Below are positions 43,338-53,595 of a stretch of DNA of 64,000 nucleotides, piece after piece. Location of the stretch: contig NZ_PEFE01000001.1 in the NCBI RefSeq assembly GCF_002754315.1, forward strand, positions 62,001 through 126,000, given 5' to 3'. The DNA comes from Flavobacterium sp. 11 (GTDB taxonomy: Bacteria > Bacteroidota > Bacteroidia > Flavobacteriales > Flavobacteriaceae). Under the pieces are notes generated by a model that was not told the DNA's origin, did no database searches, and worked only from the letters and a program-made list of their open reading frames with translations. Position 1 is the stretch's first letter; each line of letters opens with the position of its first letter. The position numbers and the translations under genes are program-made.

Positions 43338-44152
43338 TGGCGAAAAAAAACTTAAACGAAATGTCGTTTTTAGATCATCTTGAAGAATTAAGATGGTTAT
43401 TGGTTCGAAGCACAATTGCAATATTAATTTTGGCTACCATCACTTTTTTCATCAGTGATTATATTTTTGATGTCATCATTTTTGGCCCCACAAATGCTAA
43501 TTTTATAACCTATCGCTTTTTTTGCGACCTCTCAAATCAACTGGGCTTTGCCGAAAGTATTTGCGTAACCGAAATGCCTTTCATCATCCAAAACACAAAC
43601 ATGGAAGGACAAATCAACGTTTTGATTTGGACCTGTATAACTGCCGGATTTATTCTTGGTTTTCCATTCATCTTATGGGAAGTTTGGAAATTCATCAGTC
43701 CAGCATTATATGATACTGAGAAAAAACATGCGAGACTTTTTATCGTGTCATCCTCATTACTTTTCTTTCTGGGTGTATTGTTTGGCTACTTTGTAATTGT
43801 ACCTATGTCAGTAAACTTTTTTGCCACTTTCACCATCAGTGAAGTAGTAAAAAACCAGTTTAGCATTGATTCGTATATTGGCTTGGTAAAAACAAGTGTT
43901 ATTGCTTGTGGATTGTTTTTTGAATTGCCTATAATCATTTATTTCCTGACCAAATTAGGTTTGGTTACACCAGTTTTCTTGAGAAAATATTGGAAATATG
44001 CCGTAATCATCATCCTTATTGTCGCAGCAATTGTAACCCCTCCAGATGTGGTGAGTCAAATAATTGTGACCATTCCGATGTTGTTAATCTATGAAGCGAG
44101 TATCTTAATTTCAAAAATAGTAGTAAAAAATCAAAAAAAATTAAATGGCTGA
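43337..44152 (+). CDS. tatC: Sec-independent translocase subunit TatC
   Basis: The 271-residue inner membrane protein has six hydrophobic helices. It starts with the signature MSFLDHLEELRW and has the conserved PFILWEVWKFISPALY loop after the second helix. It binds twin-Arg signal peptides such as that of the glycosylasparaginase at 10105. It overlaps kdsD by one base and the AhpD-like gene by eight bases, so all three are translationally coupled. TatA is not in view. Confidence 0.95.
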   Translation: MAKKNLNEMSFLDHLEELRWLLVRSTIAILILATITFFISDYIFDVIIFGPTNANFITYRFFCDLSNQLGFAESICVTEMPFIIQNTNMEGQINVLIWTCITAGFILGFPFILWEVWKFISPALYDTEKKHARLFIVSSSLLFFLGVLFGYFVIVPMSVNFFATFTISEVVKNQFSIDSYIGLVKTSVIACGLFFELPIIIYFLTKLGLVTPVFLRKYWKYAVIIILIVAAIVTPPDVVSQIIVTIPMLLIYEASILISKIVVKNQKKLNG

Positions 44153-44498
44153 TATAATCGAAGAATTCAACGAGTACCGTTCTAAAATGAACGAAAAATT
44201 ATTGGCAGACAATAATAAAATTGTAAAACGAATTTTCAATCTAGACACCAATGCGTATGCGGCGGGAGCATTAGACGTAAAAACTAAAGAGCTTCTGGGA
44301 TTGGTAGCTTCGGCAGTTTTACGTTGTGATGATTGTGTAAAATACCATTTGGAAACCAGCCATAAAGAAGGTGTAACCAAAGAGGAAATGATGGAAGCGA
44401 TGGGAATTGCAACGCTTGTTGGCGGCACTATCGTGGTACCTCACTTAAGGAGAGCATACGAATTCTGGGAAGCACTGGAAGAAACTGCTGTGAAATAA
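44145..44498 (+). CDS. Carboxymuconolactone decarboxylase (AhpD-like) family protein
   Basis: The 117-residue helical protein has the AhpD-type redox motif CDDCVKYH (about 64-71), with Cys-x2-Cys and a His three residues later. It is probably a thiol-disulfide oxidoreductase, although the named decarboxylase activity is unlikely without the rest of the pathway. It overlaps the tatC end by eight bases. An inverted repeat lies between it and lptB. Confidence 0.88.
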   Translation: MADIIEEFNEYRSKMNEKLLADNNKIVKRIFNLDTNAYAAGALDVKTKELLGLVASAVLRCDDCVKYHLETSHKEGVTKEEMMEAMGIATLVGGTIVVPHLRRAYEFWEALEETAVK

Positions 44499-44510
44499 TT
44501 GTTAAGAAGC

Positions 44511-44577
44511 AAAATCGTTTAATTGTTTATTCGTTTATTTGAACGATTAAACAGTTAAACAATCCAACGATTAAACT
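44511..44577. repeat. Inverted and 8-bp period repeat before lptB
   Basis: GTTTA starts at 44517, 44525 and 44533, 8 bases apart, then the inverse TTAAAC starts at 44547, 44555 and 44571. The arms 44517-44535 and 44542-44560 pair over 19 bp with two mismatches. The array follows the stop of the AhpD-like gene and fills the gap to lptB. Confidence 0.65.
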
Positions 44578-44583
44578 AAAAAA

Positions 44584-45324
44584 ATGAAATTAAGAGCCGA
44601 AAATCTAATCAAAACCTATAAAGGACGAAGTGTTGTAAAAGGCATTTCGGTAGAAGTAAATCAAGGCGAAATCGTAGGGCTTTTGGGACCTAATGGTGCC
44701 GGAAAAACTACGTCTTTTTATATGATTGTAGGATTGGTTAAGCCAAATTCGGGCAATATATTCCTTGATGATTTGAATATTACTGATTATCCAATGTACA
44801 AAAGAGCACAACAGGGAATTGGTTATTTAGCTCAGGAAGCTTCTGTTTTTAGAAAATTGAGCATTGAAGATAATATATTAAGCGTACTGCAATTGACAAA
44901 ACTGTCCAAGGCGGAACAAGAGGCTAAGATGGAAAGTTTAATCGAAGAATTTAGCTTAGAACACATTCGTACGAATCGTGGCGATTTGCTTTCCGGTGGG
45001 GAACGCCGTCGTACCGAAATTGCACGTTGTCTTGCCACAGATCCAAAATTCATTTTATTAGATGAGCCATTTGCGGGTGTCGATCCAGTTGCCGTTGAAG
45101 ACATTCAGAGAATTGTAGCTCAGTTAAAAAATAAAAATATTGGTATTCTTATTACAGACCACAACGTACAGGAAACCTTAGCTATTACGGACAAAACCTA
45201 TCTTATGTTTGAAGGTGGAATCCTAAAAGCGGGAATGCCAGAAGAATTAGTAGAAGATGAAATGGTACGTCGCGTATATCTTGGACAAAATTTCGAATTG
45301 AGAAAGAAAAAATTGGAGTTTTAG
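44584..45324 (+). CDS. lptB: Lipopolysaccharide export ABC ATPase LptB
   Basis: The 246-residue ATPase has Walker A GPNGAGKTT (about 36-44), Q-loop AQEASVFRKLS, signature LSGGERRRTEIARCLA and Walker B FILLDEPFAGVDP. The LptB-type ERRRTEIARCLA distinguishes it from other ABC proteins. It drives LPS extraction from the inner membrane with LptFG, which are not in view. Its place after kdsD (Kdo supply) fits an LPS theme. It has a strong terminator at 45333-45359. Confidence 0.95.
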   Translation: MKLRAENLIKTYKGRSVVKGISVEVNQGEIVGLLGPNGAGKTTSFYMIVGLVKPNSGNIFLDDLNITDYPMYKRAQQGIGYLAQEASVFRKLSIEDNILSVLQLTKLSKAEQEAKMESLIEEFSLEHIRTNRGDLLSGGERRRTEIARCLATDPKFILLDEPFAGVDPVAVEDIQRIVAQLKNKNIGILITDHNVQETLAITDKTYLMFEGGILKAGMPEELVEDEMVRRVYLGQNFELRKKKLEF

Positions 45325-45332
45325 AAAAAATG

Positions 45333-45359
45333 AAATCCATTCGCAAAACGAATGGATTT
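45333..45359 (+). terminator. Terminator of lptB
   Basis: An 11-bp stem (AAATCCATTCG) with a CAAAA loop is followed by a T-run. Confidence 0.9.
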
Positions 45360-45377
45360 TTTATATAAATTAAGATG

Positions 45378-45423
45378 ACCGATCACTAAATACTGAACAC
45401 TGATAACTGATTACTAAAAACTA
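45378..45423. repeat. Heptad repeat array reaching the GH25 stop codon
   Basis: ACT starts at 45385, 45392, 45399, 45406, 45413 and 45420, six copies exactly 7 bases apart. An ACC at 45378 fits the same phase. The last unit contains the stop codon (CTA, TAG on the minus strand) of the lysozyme gene. Confidence 0.85.
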
Positions 45424-46284
45424 TTCCACTGTGATATACCGCAACTGCTGTAAATCTCCATTGTATATATTTATGTCTACATTACCTTTAATGCCAGGAA
45501 CTGATGCCTTTTCGGTGAATTGCCAAAACAACCAATCTTCGGCTATTTCTTCTCTGTAAAAGTTATAATTAGCAATCCAAAAAAGATAATCACTGAATTC
45601 TTCTTTTAAAAAATCATCATAGTAGCGTTCGCCGGTATAAATGATAGGTTTTACTCCGTAATGTGATTCTACAGCATTTAACCATCTTTTCAAACCTAAC
45701 TTAAGATTTTCAATAGACTGGTTTTTGGGGAGTTTTTCAATGTCTAAAACAGGTGGTAAATCTCCTTTTTGAAGGGTTACTGTTTTTATAAAAAGTTCGG
45801 CTTGCTCCATTGAATTTTCGTTGGGACGATAATAATGATAGGCTCCGCGAATCATTTTATTTTCTTTGGCGCCAAGCCAATTCTTATTAAACTGGCGGTC
45901 TTTCCTGTCTTTTCCAACCGTAGCACGGATAAACACAAAATGCAGCGGATATTTATTTTCTAAAGTATCTACATAAGTCCATCGGATTTTTCCTTGATAT
46001 TCTGAAACATCCAAACCAATACTTTTTCCTTCATGTTTTTCTAAAACCTGATAATTGCGAACATCAGAAATGCGCTTGGCTTCTGTTTCTTCTCTTAGAA
46101 TTTTATCTGATTTAAAACTAAAATAGTAGGCTAAACCATCTCTATAATGATAGCCAACAGCAACAATCAGCAAAACAAAAAAAGCAACAATAGAATAACG
46201 CAAAACCTTCCCGGAGAAAACAGTTGCTTTCTTTTTGGGTTTACGAACTACCGTAGTTTTTCTTCTGACCGTTTTTCTTTTCAT
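45421..46284 (-). CDS. GH25 family lysozyme, membrane-anchored
   Basis: This is a 287-residue protein. The N-terminus is extremely basic (KRKTVRRKTTVVRKPKKK) and is followed by one membrane span (about 28-46), so the catalytic domain is anchored facing the periplasm. The GH25 motifs are GLDVSEYQG near residue 75, the catalytic DIEKLP near 163 and TGERYYDDF. It cleaves the MurNAc-GlcNAc bond of peptidoglycan. Its stop codon lies inside a heptad repeat array. Confidence 0.9.
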   Translation of the reverse strand: MKRKTVRRKTTVVRKPKKKATVFSGKVLRYSIVAFFVLLIVAVGYHYRDGLAYYFSFKSDKILREETEAKRISDVRNYQVLEKHEGKSIGLDVSEYQGKIRWTYVDTLENKYPLHFVFIRATVGKDRKDRQFNKNWLGAKENKMIRGAYHYYRPNENSMEQAELFIKTVTLQKGDLPPVLDIEKLPKNQSIENLKLGLKRWLNAVESHYGVKPIIYTGERYYDDFLKEEFSDYLFWIANYNFYREEIAEDWLFWQFTEKASVPGIKGNVDINIYNGDLQQLRYITVE

Positions 46285-46293
46285 CCAAAAAAA

Positions 46294-47010
46294 CTACTTT
46301 TTCAGCATTTTATTATTTATTACTGACAACAAAACATAGAAAAGAATGACCAAAGGAATCCCTAAATATTGGAGAAAAATTAACAATAAAAGGGAGCAAA
46401 TCAAAAACACAATTTGAAGCGCATTATCCTTGAAATTGAACTTCTTGATTTTTAAGGAGAACAAAGGAATTTCAGCGTTCAAGATATAAGCACTCAATAC
46501 CGTTATTGCTAGTAAAACCCATTGATTTGTCAATATTTCGATAACAAATAAAGAGTCGGTGTATTTTAAAACCAAAGGCAGACTTAAAATAAACAGCGCA
46601 TTGGCAGGAGTTGGCAAACCAATAAAAGAATCAGTTTGACGGGTATCAATATTAAAATTTGCCAATCGGTAACAAGATCCTAAGGCAATCAAAAACCCTA
46701 AATAAGGGAAAATTTGCAAATGATCAACCGCCGCAGTTGACGAATTGTCGATCATCATTTGAGACATCACTAAACCCGGCACAACTCCACTGGTAACCAT
46801 ATCTGCCAAAGAATCCAACTGCAATCCAAGCGGGCTCGATACTTTGAATAATCGAGCAAAAAAACCATCAAAAAAGTCCAGGAATATACCCAAGCAAACA
46901 AAATAAAATGCCATTTCAAAATCTTGGTTGAAAGCAAAAACCAAAGCGATACAACCGCAAAAAAGATTTAGTAAAGTAATAATATTGGGGATATGCTTTT
47001 TAATAGTCAT
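46294..47010 (-). CDS. pssA: CDP-diacylglycerol-serine O-phosphatidyltransferase
   Basis: The CDP-alcohol phosphotransferase motif is complete (DGFFAR, then G, then D three residues on, then D, reading LGLQLDSLAD). There are about eight membrane helices. The frame is open to 47061, but the promoter box TAAATTTG at 47040-47047 lies inside that extension, so I use the ATG at 47008-47010 (238 residues). It makes phosphatidylserine, the precursor of phosphatidylethanolamine. GH25 follows 9 bases downstream. Confidence 0.93.
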   Translation of the reverse strand: MTIKKHIPNIITLLNLFCGCIALVFAFNQDFEMAFYFVCLGIFLDFFDGFFARLFKVSSPLGLQLDSLADMVTSGVVPGLVMSQMMIDNSSTAAVDHLQIFPYLGFLIALGSCYRLANFNIDTRQTDSFIGLPTPANALFILSLPLVLKYTDSLFVIEILTNQWVLLAITVLSAYILNAEIPLFSLKIKKFNFKDNALQIVFLICSLLLLIFLQYLGIPLVILFYVLLSVINNKMLKK

Positions 47011-47039
47011 AGTTATAAAATTTAGTGAACCACAGTTGG

Positions 47040-47047
47040 CAAATTTA
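47040..47047 (-). promoter_or_regulatory. Promoter -7 box for pssA
   Basis: TAAATTTG on the minus strand lies 29 bases before the chosen ATG and inside the longer alternative frame. Confidence 0.65.
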
Positions 47048-47154
47048 GCATAATAAGTCAAGGAGAAGTACGTTTTTTAATAGAGTTTTTTCAACAGTGA
47101 TTTCTTGTTTGGATATATTTACCGAAAGGAAGAAATAAGCTCGGTAAAAAATTA

Positions 47155-47162
47155 TATTTTTG
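47155..47162 (+). promoter_or_regulatory. Promoter -7 box for PorV2-like gene
   Basis: TATTTTTG matches TAnnTTTG, 32 bases before the ATG. Confidence 0.55.
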
Positions 47163-47194
47163 ATAAAAATTAAACAGACTTTTAGTTTGTAAAA

Positions 47195-48274
47195 ATGACC
47201 CCATTGAAAAAAAGCTTCCTATTAGCAGCGGTTTTGGTTAGTACGCTAAATTACAGTCAAGCCGTCAGAAAATACTCGAATGAGTTTATGAATATCGGCG
47301 TGGATGCGGCTGCATTAGGCATGTCTAATACTGTTGTGGCTACTACGAGTGATGTAAATTCGGGGTATTGGAATCCTGCAGGACTGATTCATCTGGAAGA
47401 TCATCAGGTATCCTTAATGCATGCTAATTATTTTGCCAATATAGCCCAATACGATTACTTGGCCTACGCAAGCCCTATAGATGACCGGAGTGCTTGGGGA
47501 ATTTCATTAATTCGTTTTGGTGTTGATGATATTTTAAACACTACTGAACTCATTGACAGCCAAGGAAATATTGACTACAACAGAATCAGTCTTTTCTCAA
47601 CGGCCGATTATGGTTTCACTTTTTCTTATGCTCGAAAACTCCCTGTTCCCGGATTTCAATATGGCGTAAACGCAAAAGTTATCCGACGAATCATCGGCAA
47701 ATTTGCCAATTCTTGGGGCTTTGGTTTTGATGTCGGATTACAATTCGAAAAGAACAACTGGCAATTTGGATTAATGCTTCGGGATATAACCACCACGTAT
47801 AACGTATGGAATATTGATGAAGATGAATATCAGAAAATTGCCAATTCCATTCCCGGAGAAAACCAGGAATTACCGGAGAGTACTGAGATTACAGCTCCAA
47901 AAGCACAATTAGGAATCGCTAAAAAGTTCATCATTCGATACGATTATAGCATTTTGGCTGCTGCCAATATGAATATGCGATTTGCAAAAACGAATGATCT
48001 TATCTCGACCGATTTTGTCAGTATCGATCCGGCTTTAGGTCTTGAATTTGGCTATACTGATTTAGTATTTGTACGTGCAGGTGTGGGTAATTTTCAGAAT
48101 GTACAACAACTGGACAACTCCGAAAAAGTGGGTTTTCAGCCTAATATCGGTTTGGGGTTCAAATACAAAGGCATCCAGATTGATTATGCACTCACTGATT
48201 TAGGCGATCAAAGTACAGCTTTGTATTCCAATATTTTTTCAGTTAAAGTAGATTTGGGAATGTTTAGAAATTAA
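47195..48274 (+). CDS. PorV/PorQ family outer membrane protein (PorV2-like)
   Basis: This is a 359-residue predicted outer-membrane beta barrel. After the signal peptide (to about residue 22) comes the characteristic FMNIGVDAAALGMSNTVVA segment and NSGYWNPAGLIHL, both typical of PorV-type proteins of the type IX secretion system. The C-terminus ends in strand VDLGMFRN. Known PorV proteins shuttle type IX cargo to the attachment complex. This paralogue may have a related envelope role. The DUF4105 gene follows 25 bases later. Confidence 0.88.
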   Translation: MTPLKKSFLLAAVLVSTLNYSQAVRKYSNEFMNIGVDAAALGMSNTVVATTSDVNSGYWNPAGLIHLEDHQVSLMHANYFANIAQYDYLAYASPIDDRSAWGISLIRFGVDDILNTTELIDSQGNIDYNRISLFSTADYGFTFSYARKLPVPGFQYGVNAKVIRRIIGKFANSWGFGFDVGLQFEKNNWQFGLMLRDITTTYNVWNIDEDEYQKIANSIPGENQELPESTEITAPKAQLGIAKKFIIRYDYSILAAANMNMRFAKTNDLISTDFVSIDPALGLEFGYTDLVFVRAGVGNFQNVQQLDNSEKVGFQPNIGLGFKYKGIQIDYALTDLGDQSTALYSNIFSVKVDLGMFRN

Positions 48275-48299
48275 TTTAAAAACAACAATACCACAACAA

Positions 48300-49439
48300 A
48301 TGGATATAGCTTCTTTAAAAAAAATAGTTCTTTTCATACTCTTGTTTTCAACTGCAAACTATAGTTTCGGACAAAGCATCCAATTATCAAAAAACACACA
48401 AGTCAGCGTACTTACTTGCGGAACGGGGAATGAATCCTATTCTCTTTTTGGACACACTGCAATTCGAGTACACGATACGGTCAACGGAATTGATGTGGTA
48501 TACAATTATGGGGCATTTGATTTTAATACACCAAATTTCGTCATGAAATTCATAAAAGGGGACTTACAATATTTCGCCGTAGCGGACTCTTATCCTGATT
48601 TCATCAATCAATATCAATATGAAAAAAGGTCTGTTTATGAGCAGGAATTAAACATTCCTTCATCCTTGAAACAAAAACTATTTGACAATCTGAACACTTC
48701 ATTGGCCTCAGGCGAAAGTCATTACACATACAAGTTTATTGATAAAAACTGCACATCGATGGTTGTTGACATCATCAATAAAACATTAGACACCACCGCA
48801 ATTGTAAAAAACGCAGATACCGACATCACTTACAGAACGATCCTTTATCCGTATTTTGATAATCACTTTTACGAAAAATTAGGGACAAGCATCATCTTTG
48901 GTAAAAAAGTAGATGGTTTGGGAACGCAACTATTTTTGCCTTTTGAACTGCAAAAAAGCCTGAAGAAAGTTACTTTTCAGAATCATCCGCTGGCGCAAGA
49001 AAACAAGACACTACTAGAATTCGAGAATGAAGTTCCTGACTCTTGGTGGAATAACATCTATACCTATATTCTTTTTCTTGGGTTTATGGTACTGATAAAT
49101 AAGAAAAGTATCGATTTATTTTACCTCATCCTGATAGCGGTAATGGGTATGTTTTTTACGTTTGTCGGATTTTATTCGTCGCATCTGGAATTAGGATACA
49201 ACTATAATATTTTACTTTTCAATCCAACTTTAGTAGGGTTGCTTTATTTTTATTGGACAAAAAACAAAAAAGGAATTTACAATCTGGCATTATTTAATAT
49301 CCTGTCGTTAGGAATCTATTTCTTTGTAGTAATCAACAAAGCTCATTTTTTACTGGTATTACCATTAATAATTACCAACGGAATTATTTTGGTCAGAATG
49401 GCAATGCAGAATAAAAAACGGATTCCAATTATCATTTAA
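48300..49439 (+). CDS. DUF4105 family membrane protein
   Basis: The 379-residue product has a signal sequence (to about residue 25, SFGQ), a periplasmic DUF4105 domain (GNESYSLFGHTAIRVHD with a His, then NYGAFDFNTPNF and KFIDKNCTSM with a Cys) and a C-terminal half of about four membrane helices. The His and Cys are arranged as in NlpC/P60-like papain-fold enzymes, so a hydrolase role is possible. It follows the PorV2-like gene in one unit. Confidence 0.82.
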   Translation: MDIASLKKIVLFILLFSTANYSFGQSIQLSKNTQVSVLTCGTGNESYSLFGHTAIRVHDTVNGIDVVYNYGAFDFNTPNFVMKFIKGDLQYFAVADSYPDFINQYQYEKRSVYEQELNIPSSLKQKLFDNLNTSLASGESHYTYKFIDKNCTSMVVDIINKTLDTTAIVKNADTDITYRTILYPYFDNHFYEKLGTSIIFGKKVDGLGTQLFLPFELQKSLKKVTFQNHPLAQENKTLLEFENEVPDSWWNNIYTYILFLGFMVLINKKSIDLFYLILIAVMGMFFTFVGFYSSHLELGYNYNILLFNPTLVGLLYFYWTKNKKGIYNLALFNILSLGIYFFVVINKAHFLLVLPLIITNGIILVRMAMQNKKRIPIII

Positions 49440-49447
49440 TTTTTTTA

Positions 49448-50882
<1,435 letters not shown>

Positions 50883-51070
50883 GAGTGGTATTTACGTTTA
50901 GGACTGCAATTTAATGCTTTTGCTTCGAAGTAAATTTAAGAAATGTTAATTTTTTTAACAAAATTTTAATAAAGAGTAAGTTAATACAAGACTATTTCAA
51001 ATAAGGCTCATAAATAAAGCGACAGAAGTGTTTTTCAAGTACTAAAATGGATTAGGGCTATACTTCAATT

Positions 51071-51088
51071 AATAATAATAATAATAAT
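51071..51088. repeat. (AAT)6 microsatellite
   Basis: Six AAT units directly abut the stop codon of the O-antigen ligase-type gene. The last T is also the first base of its stop codon on the complementary strand. Confidence 0.9.
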
Positions 51089-52431
51089 TAGTCCTCTTTC
51101 TTTCTTGTGGGTAATCCCAACTGCACATTCAATAAAGACAATGAATACACAAAGGCAGGTGCCGCAGTACGCATGGCAGCATGATTAATCGTTAAAAACC
51201 AAAAAGCAACAAAACACAACAAAAACATATTAAACTTGTTTTCTAAATACAAAACCAAAGGGGTAAAAAACAGAATCAATAAAGCCAAAATTCCTAAAGA
51301 CCCATGTTCGGCTAGTGTTCTGGTAATCTCATCATGGGACAAAACAGTTACTCCCGTTTCATTTTTTCTGATTTCTGCCCCTTTACCGACACCTGCACCA
51401 AAAATGGGGTTCTTCAGAAAGGTATTTATCTCATCTTGAGCCACGTCTTCTCTCCCTGTAAATTGACTTTCTTTGACTCTTCCTGAGGCATCCTGATTCG
51501 CATATCTTTTATTGATAAGACCTCCCGTCTGAAATGAAGTATACGTCCAAGTGGCAAAAATGACCAATCCCAGCAATACAATAATATAATTCAATTTTAC
51601 CCTCCCGCCAAAATTCGATTTAAAATACAAGAATAGTAGTAATAAAACGATCATCAAAAACCCAGTGATTATTCCACCACGGGAAAAAGTAAGCATCCCG
51701 CGATAGGTTATATTCAAAGCAATAATAAGATTAATGGCAATTTGAAATTTTGTTTTAGAATCCAATATAACTCTCGAGAAAAAAATAAACATACCCAATC
51801 CTAAAACGGTTGCCACCTGATTAGGGCCATAACCACCTGAAGTTTCAAAATTAGATTGTGTACTGGTAACAACATCACGTACATTGGGGGTATACAGGGT
51901 TAGATATACCATACAGCTTAGGATTGGTAACCCCATACTGAGCAAGATTTGATTCATGTCTGCTAATGAAATCTTACGCCTAAAAGTGTACAAAGAGGCC
52001 AGTCCAAGACAAACAGGGCCTGAAATATTAAAAGCTATGGTTGTTCTGATATTGGTATCAAAATCCAACACAAAAGTCGAAATAACGATACTGGGCACCA
52101 ATAAGAGTAAAAAAATCCAATAGGGGGCTGCTCCTTTAGAAAAGCCACTGTAATACATTCCTAGCAAAATAAAGACCATAACACCGTACTTCGAAATCTC
52201 ATACAAAGGATTTCCGCCGGTCATTCGCAAAAAAACTTCACTCCCCACCACATAAGCAGCTACTACAAGTGCTTCATTATTGCGGTTTTGACTTTTAATG
52301 ATGTAATACAACCCAAAAATAAAAATAGAATACCCATAAATTTTAGTAGTGAATGGCAAAACAAATCCCAATGCACCAATTACTAAATGGAGAAGAATTA
52401 AATAAAGATAAAATTGATCCTCTTTTTTCAT
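51088..52431 (-). CDS. O-antigen ligase/polymerase (Wzy_C) family membrane protein
   Basis: The 447-residue protein has about eleven hydrophobic helices and a large periplasmic loop (about 285-345) with GREDVAQDEINTFLKNPIFGAGVGKGAEIR. The PIFGAGVG and HDEITRTLAEHG segments are typical of the Wzy/WaaL superfamily. It either polymerises repeat units or ligates chains to a lipid. It overlaps the upstream GT4 gene by four bases (ATGA), so the pair is coupled. Confidence 0.88.
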   Translation of the reverse strand: MKKEDQFYLYLILLHLVIGALGFVLPFTTKIYGYSIFIFGLYYIIKSQNRNNEALVVAAYVVGSEVFLRMTGGNPLYEISKYGVMVFILLGMYYSGFSKGAAPYWIFLLLLVPSIVISTFVLDFDTNIRTTIAFNISGPVCLGLASLYTFRRKISLADMNQILLSMGLPILSCMVYLTLYTPNVRDVVTSTQSNFETSGGYGPNQVATVLGLGMFIFFSRVILDSKTKFQIAINLIIALNITYRGMLTFSRGGIITGFLMIVLLLLFLYFKSNFGGRVKLNYIIVLLGLVIFATWTYTSFQTGGLINKRYANQDASGRVKESQFTGREDVAQDEINTFLKNPIFGAGVGKGAEIRKNETGVTVLSHDEITRTLAEHGSLGILALLILFFTPLVLYLENKFNMFLLCFVAFWFLTINHAAMRTAAPAFVYSLSLLNVQLGLPTRKKED

Positions 52432-53507
52432 TTGTGACTATTTTTCAACCAATTTAAATACTGTTGGATAACGACTTCTTCCGAATGAGCATCCTGTATT
52501 TTGTTATAAAGAGCAATGCCAAACTCCGTCTGTAGCGCATCATTTTCTATCAATTTAACTAGTGCTTCATAAAACATTTGTTTTTGTTTAGAGGGCACTA
52601 GAAAACCATTTTTACCGTTTTGAACCAAAGATGCTATTTCACCTACATGGGTCACTACAACAGGCTTTTTATTCCAGCCATACTCTAACAATGCCACCGG
52701 CAACCCTTCAGATTGTGAAGTTAAAACGGCAATCGTCGATTGGCGTAATATATTTATTACATCTTCTTTGCTGCCGTAAAGAAACACATTTTTTTCTAAA
52801 TGATACGTGACAATCAAATCCTTAATTTGTTGGGAATATCCATCCTGAAAATCTTTCCCAACCAAATGAAAAGTCCAATCAGAATGCGATTTTTGTAGCT
52901 TTATAGCTATTTCTAATAATAAAAAATGATCTTTCTGTGCTCTCAAATTAGCCAAACACACAATACGTTTTCCATCGATTCCATGCAAAACGGTTTGCTC
53001 TAAAACCATAGTGTCATCAGAGGGAAAATTAGGAAGATAAAGCACTTTTTTAAATCCCAATTGTTGTTCTGCCCATAATTTTAGTTTTTGATTGACGACA
53101 ATTATACCACTAAAAAAAGGAAGTGTCATTTGTAAAGTACGAATAGGTCTTTTGGACAAAAATTCACTGTCACCATAATGATCATGCCAAAGTAAGCGAA
53201 GGGAGGGGCATAGTAATTTCAAAAGGAAAACCAGAAAAAAAGAAGTGCTGTGCGCATGAACAACGGTCACTTTATGCTGTACTACATAACTTCGCAATCG
53301 AAACACAGCCTTAAAATCCAACGAGCGCTTCTTGTTTAAAAACAAATAAGAAACTTCATCCTTCAATTGCCCTTTCAAACTACCCTCTTTTCGAGTAGCT
53401 ACCAGTCCCGAAAAAGAAATCTTAGCAGTCAAAGCATTAGCATAGCTTACAGCCATACGTTCTGCTCCACCCGCCTCAAGAGAATCTATAATTTGAATGA
53501 TCCGCAT
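52428..53507 (-). CDS. GT4 family glycosyltransferase
   Basis: The 359-residue GT-B fold enzyme has the Gly-rich N-terminal DSLEAGGAERMAVSYA (about 8-23) and the nucleotide-sugar binding segment TSQSEGLPVALLEYGW (about 265). It transfers a hexose or similar sugar in the cytoplasm during repeat-unit assembly. The start overlaps nothing upstream, as there is a 72-base gap to the next GT4 gene holding a heptad array. Confidence 0.92.
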   Translation of the reverse strand: MRIIQIIDSLEAGGAERMAVSYANALTAKISFSGLVATRKEGSLKGQLKDEVSYLFLNKKRSLDFKAVFRLRSYVVQHKVTVVHAHSTSFFLVFLLKLLCPSLRLLWHDHYGDSEFLSKRPIRTLQMTLPFFSGIIVVNQKLKLWAEQQLGFKKVLYLPNFPSDDTMVLEQTVLHGIDGKRIVCLANLRAQKDHFLLLEIAIKLQKSHSDWTFHLVGKDFQDGYSQQIKDLIVTYHLEKNVFLYGSKEDVINILRQSTIAVLTSQSEGLPVALLEYGWNKKPVVVTHVGEIASLVQNGKNGFLVPSKQKQMFYEALVKLIENDALQTEFGIALYNKIQDAHSEEVVIQQYLNWLKNSHK

Positions 53508-53553
53508 TTTTTACTTTTATTTTATTCTTAATTTGTTATTCTTTAAACCAGTA

Positions 53554-53595
53554 ATCTTACATCTTACTTCCTGCACCTCTCATCTTACATCTAAA
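53554..53595. repeat. Heptad repeat array supplying a GT4 stop codon
   Basis: Units in phase at 53554, 53561, 53568, 53575, 53582 and 53589 read ATCTTAC, ATCTTAC, TTCCTGC, ACCTCTC, ATCTTAC and ATCTAAA. On the minus strand the 53582-53595 units encode the last codons and the stop codon of the upstream GT4 gene. Confidence 0.8.
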
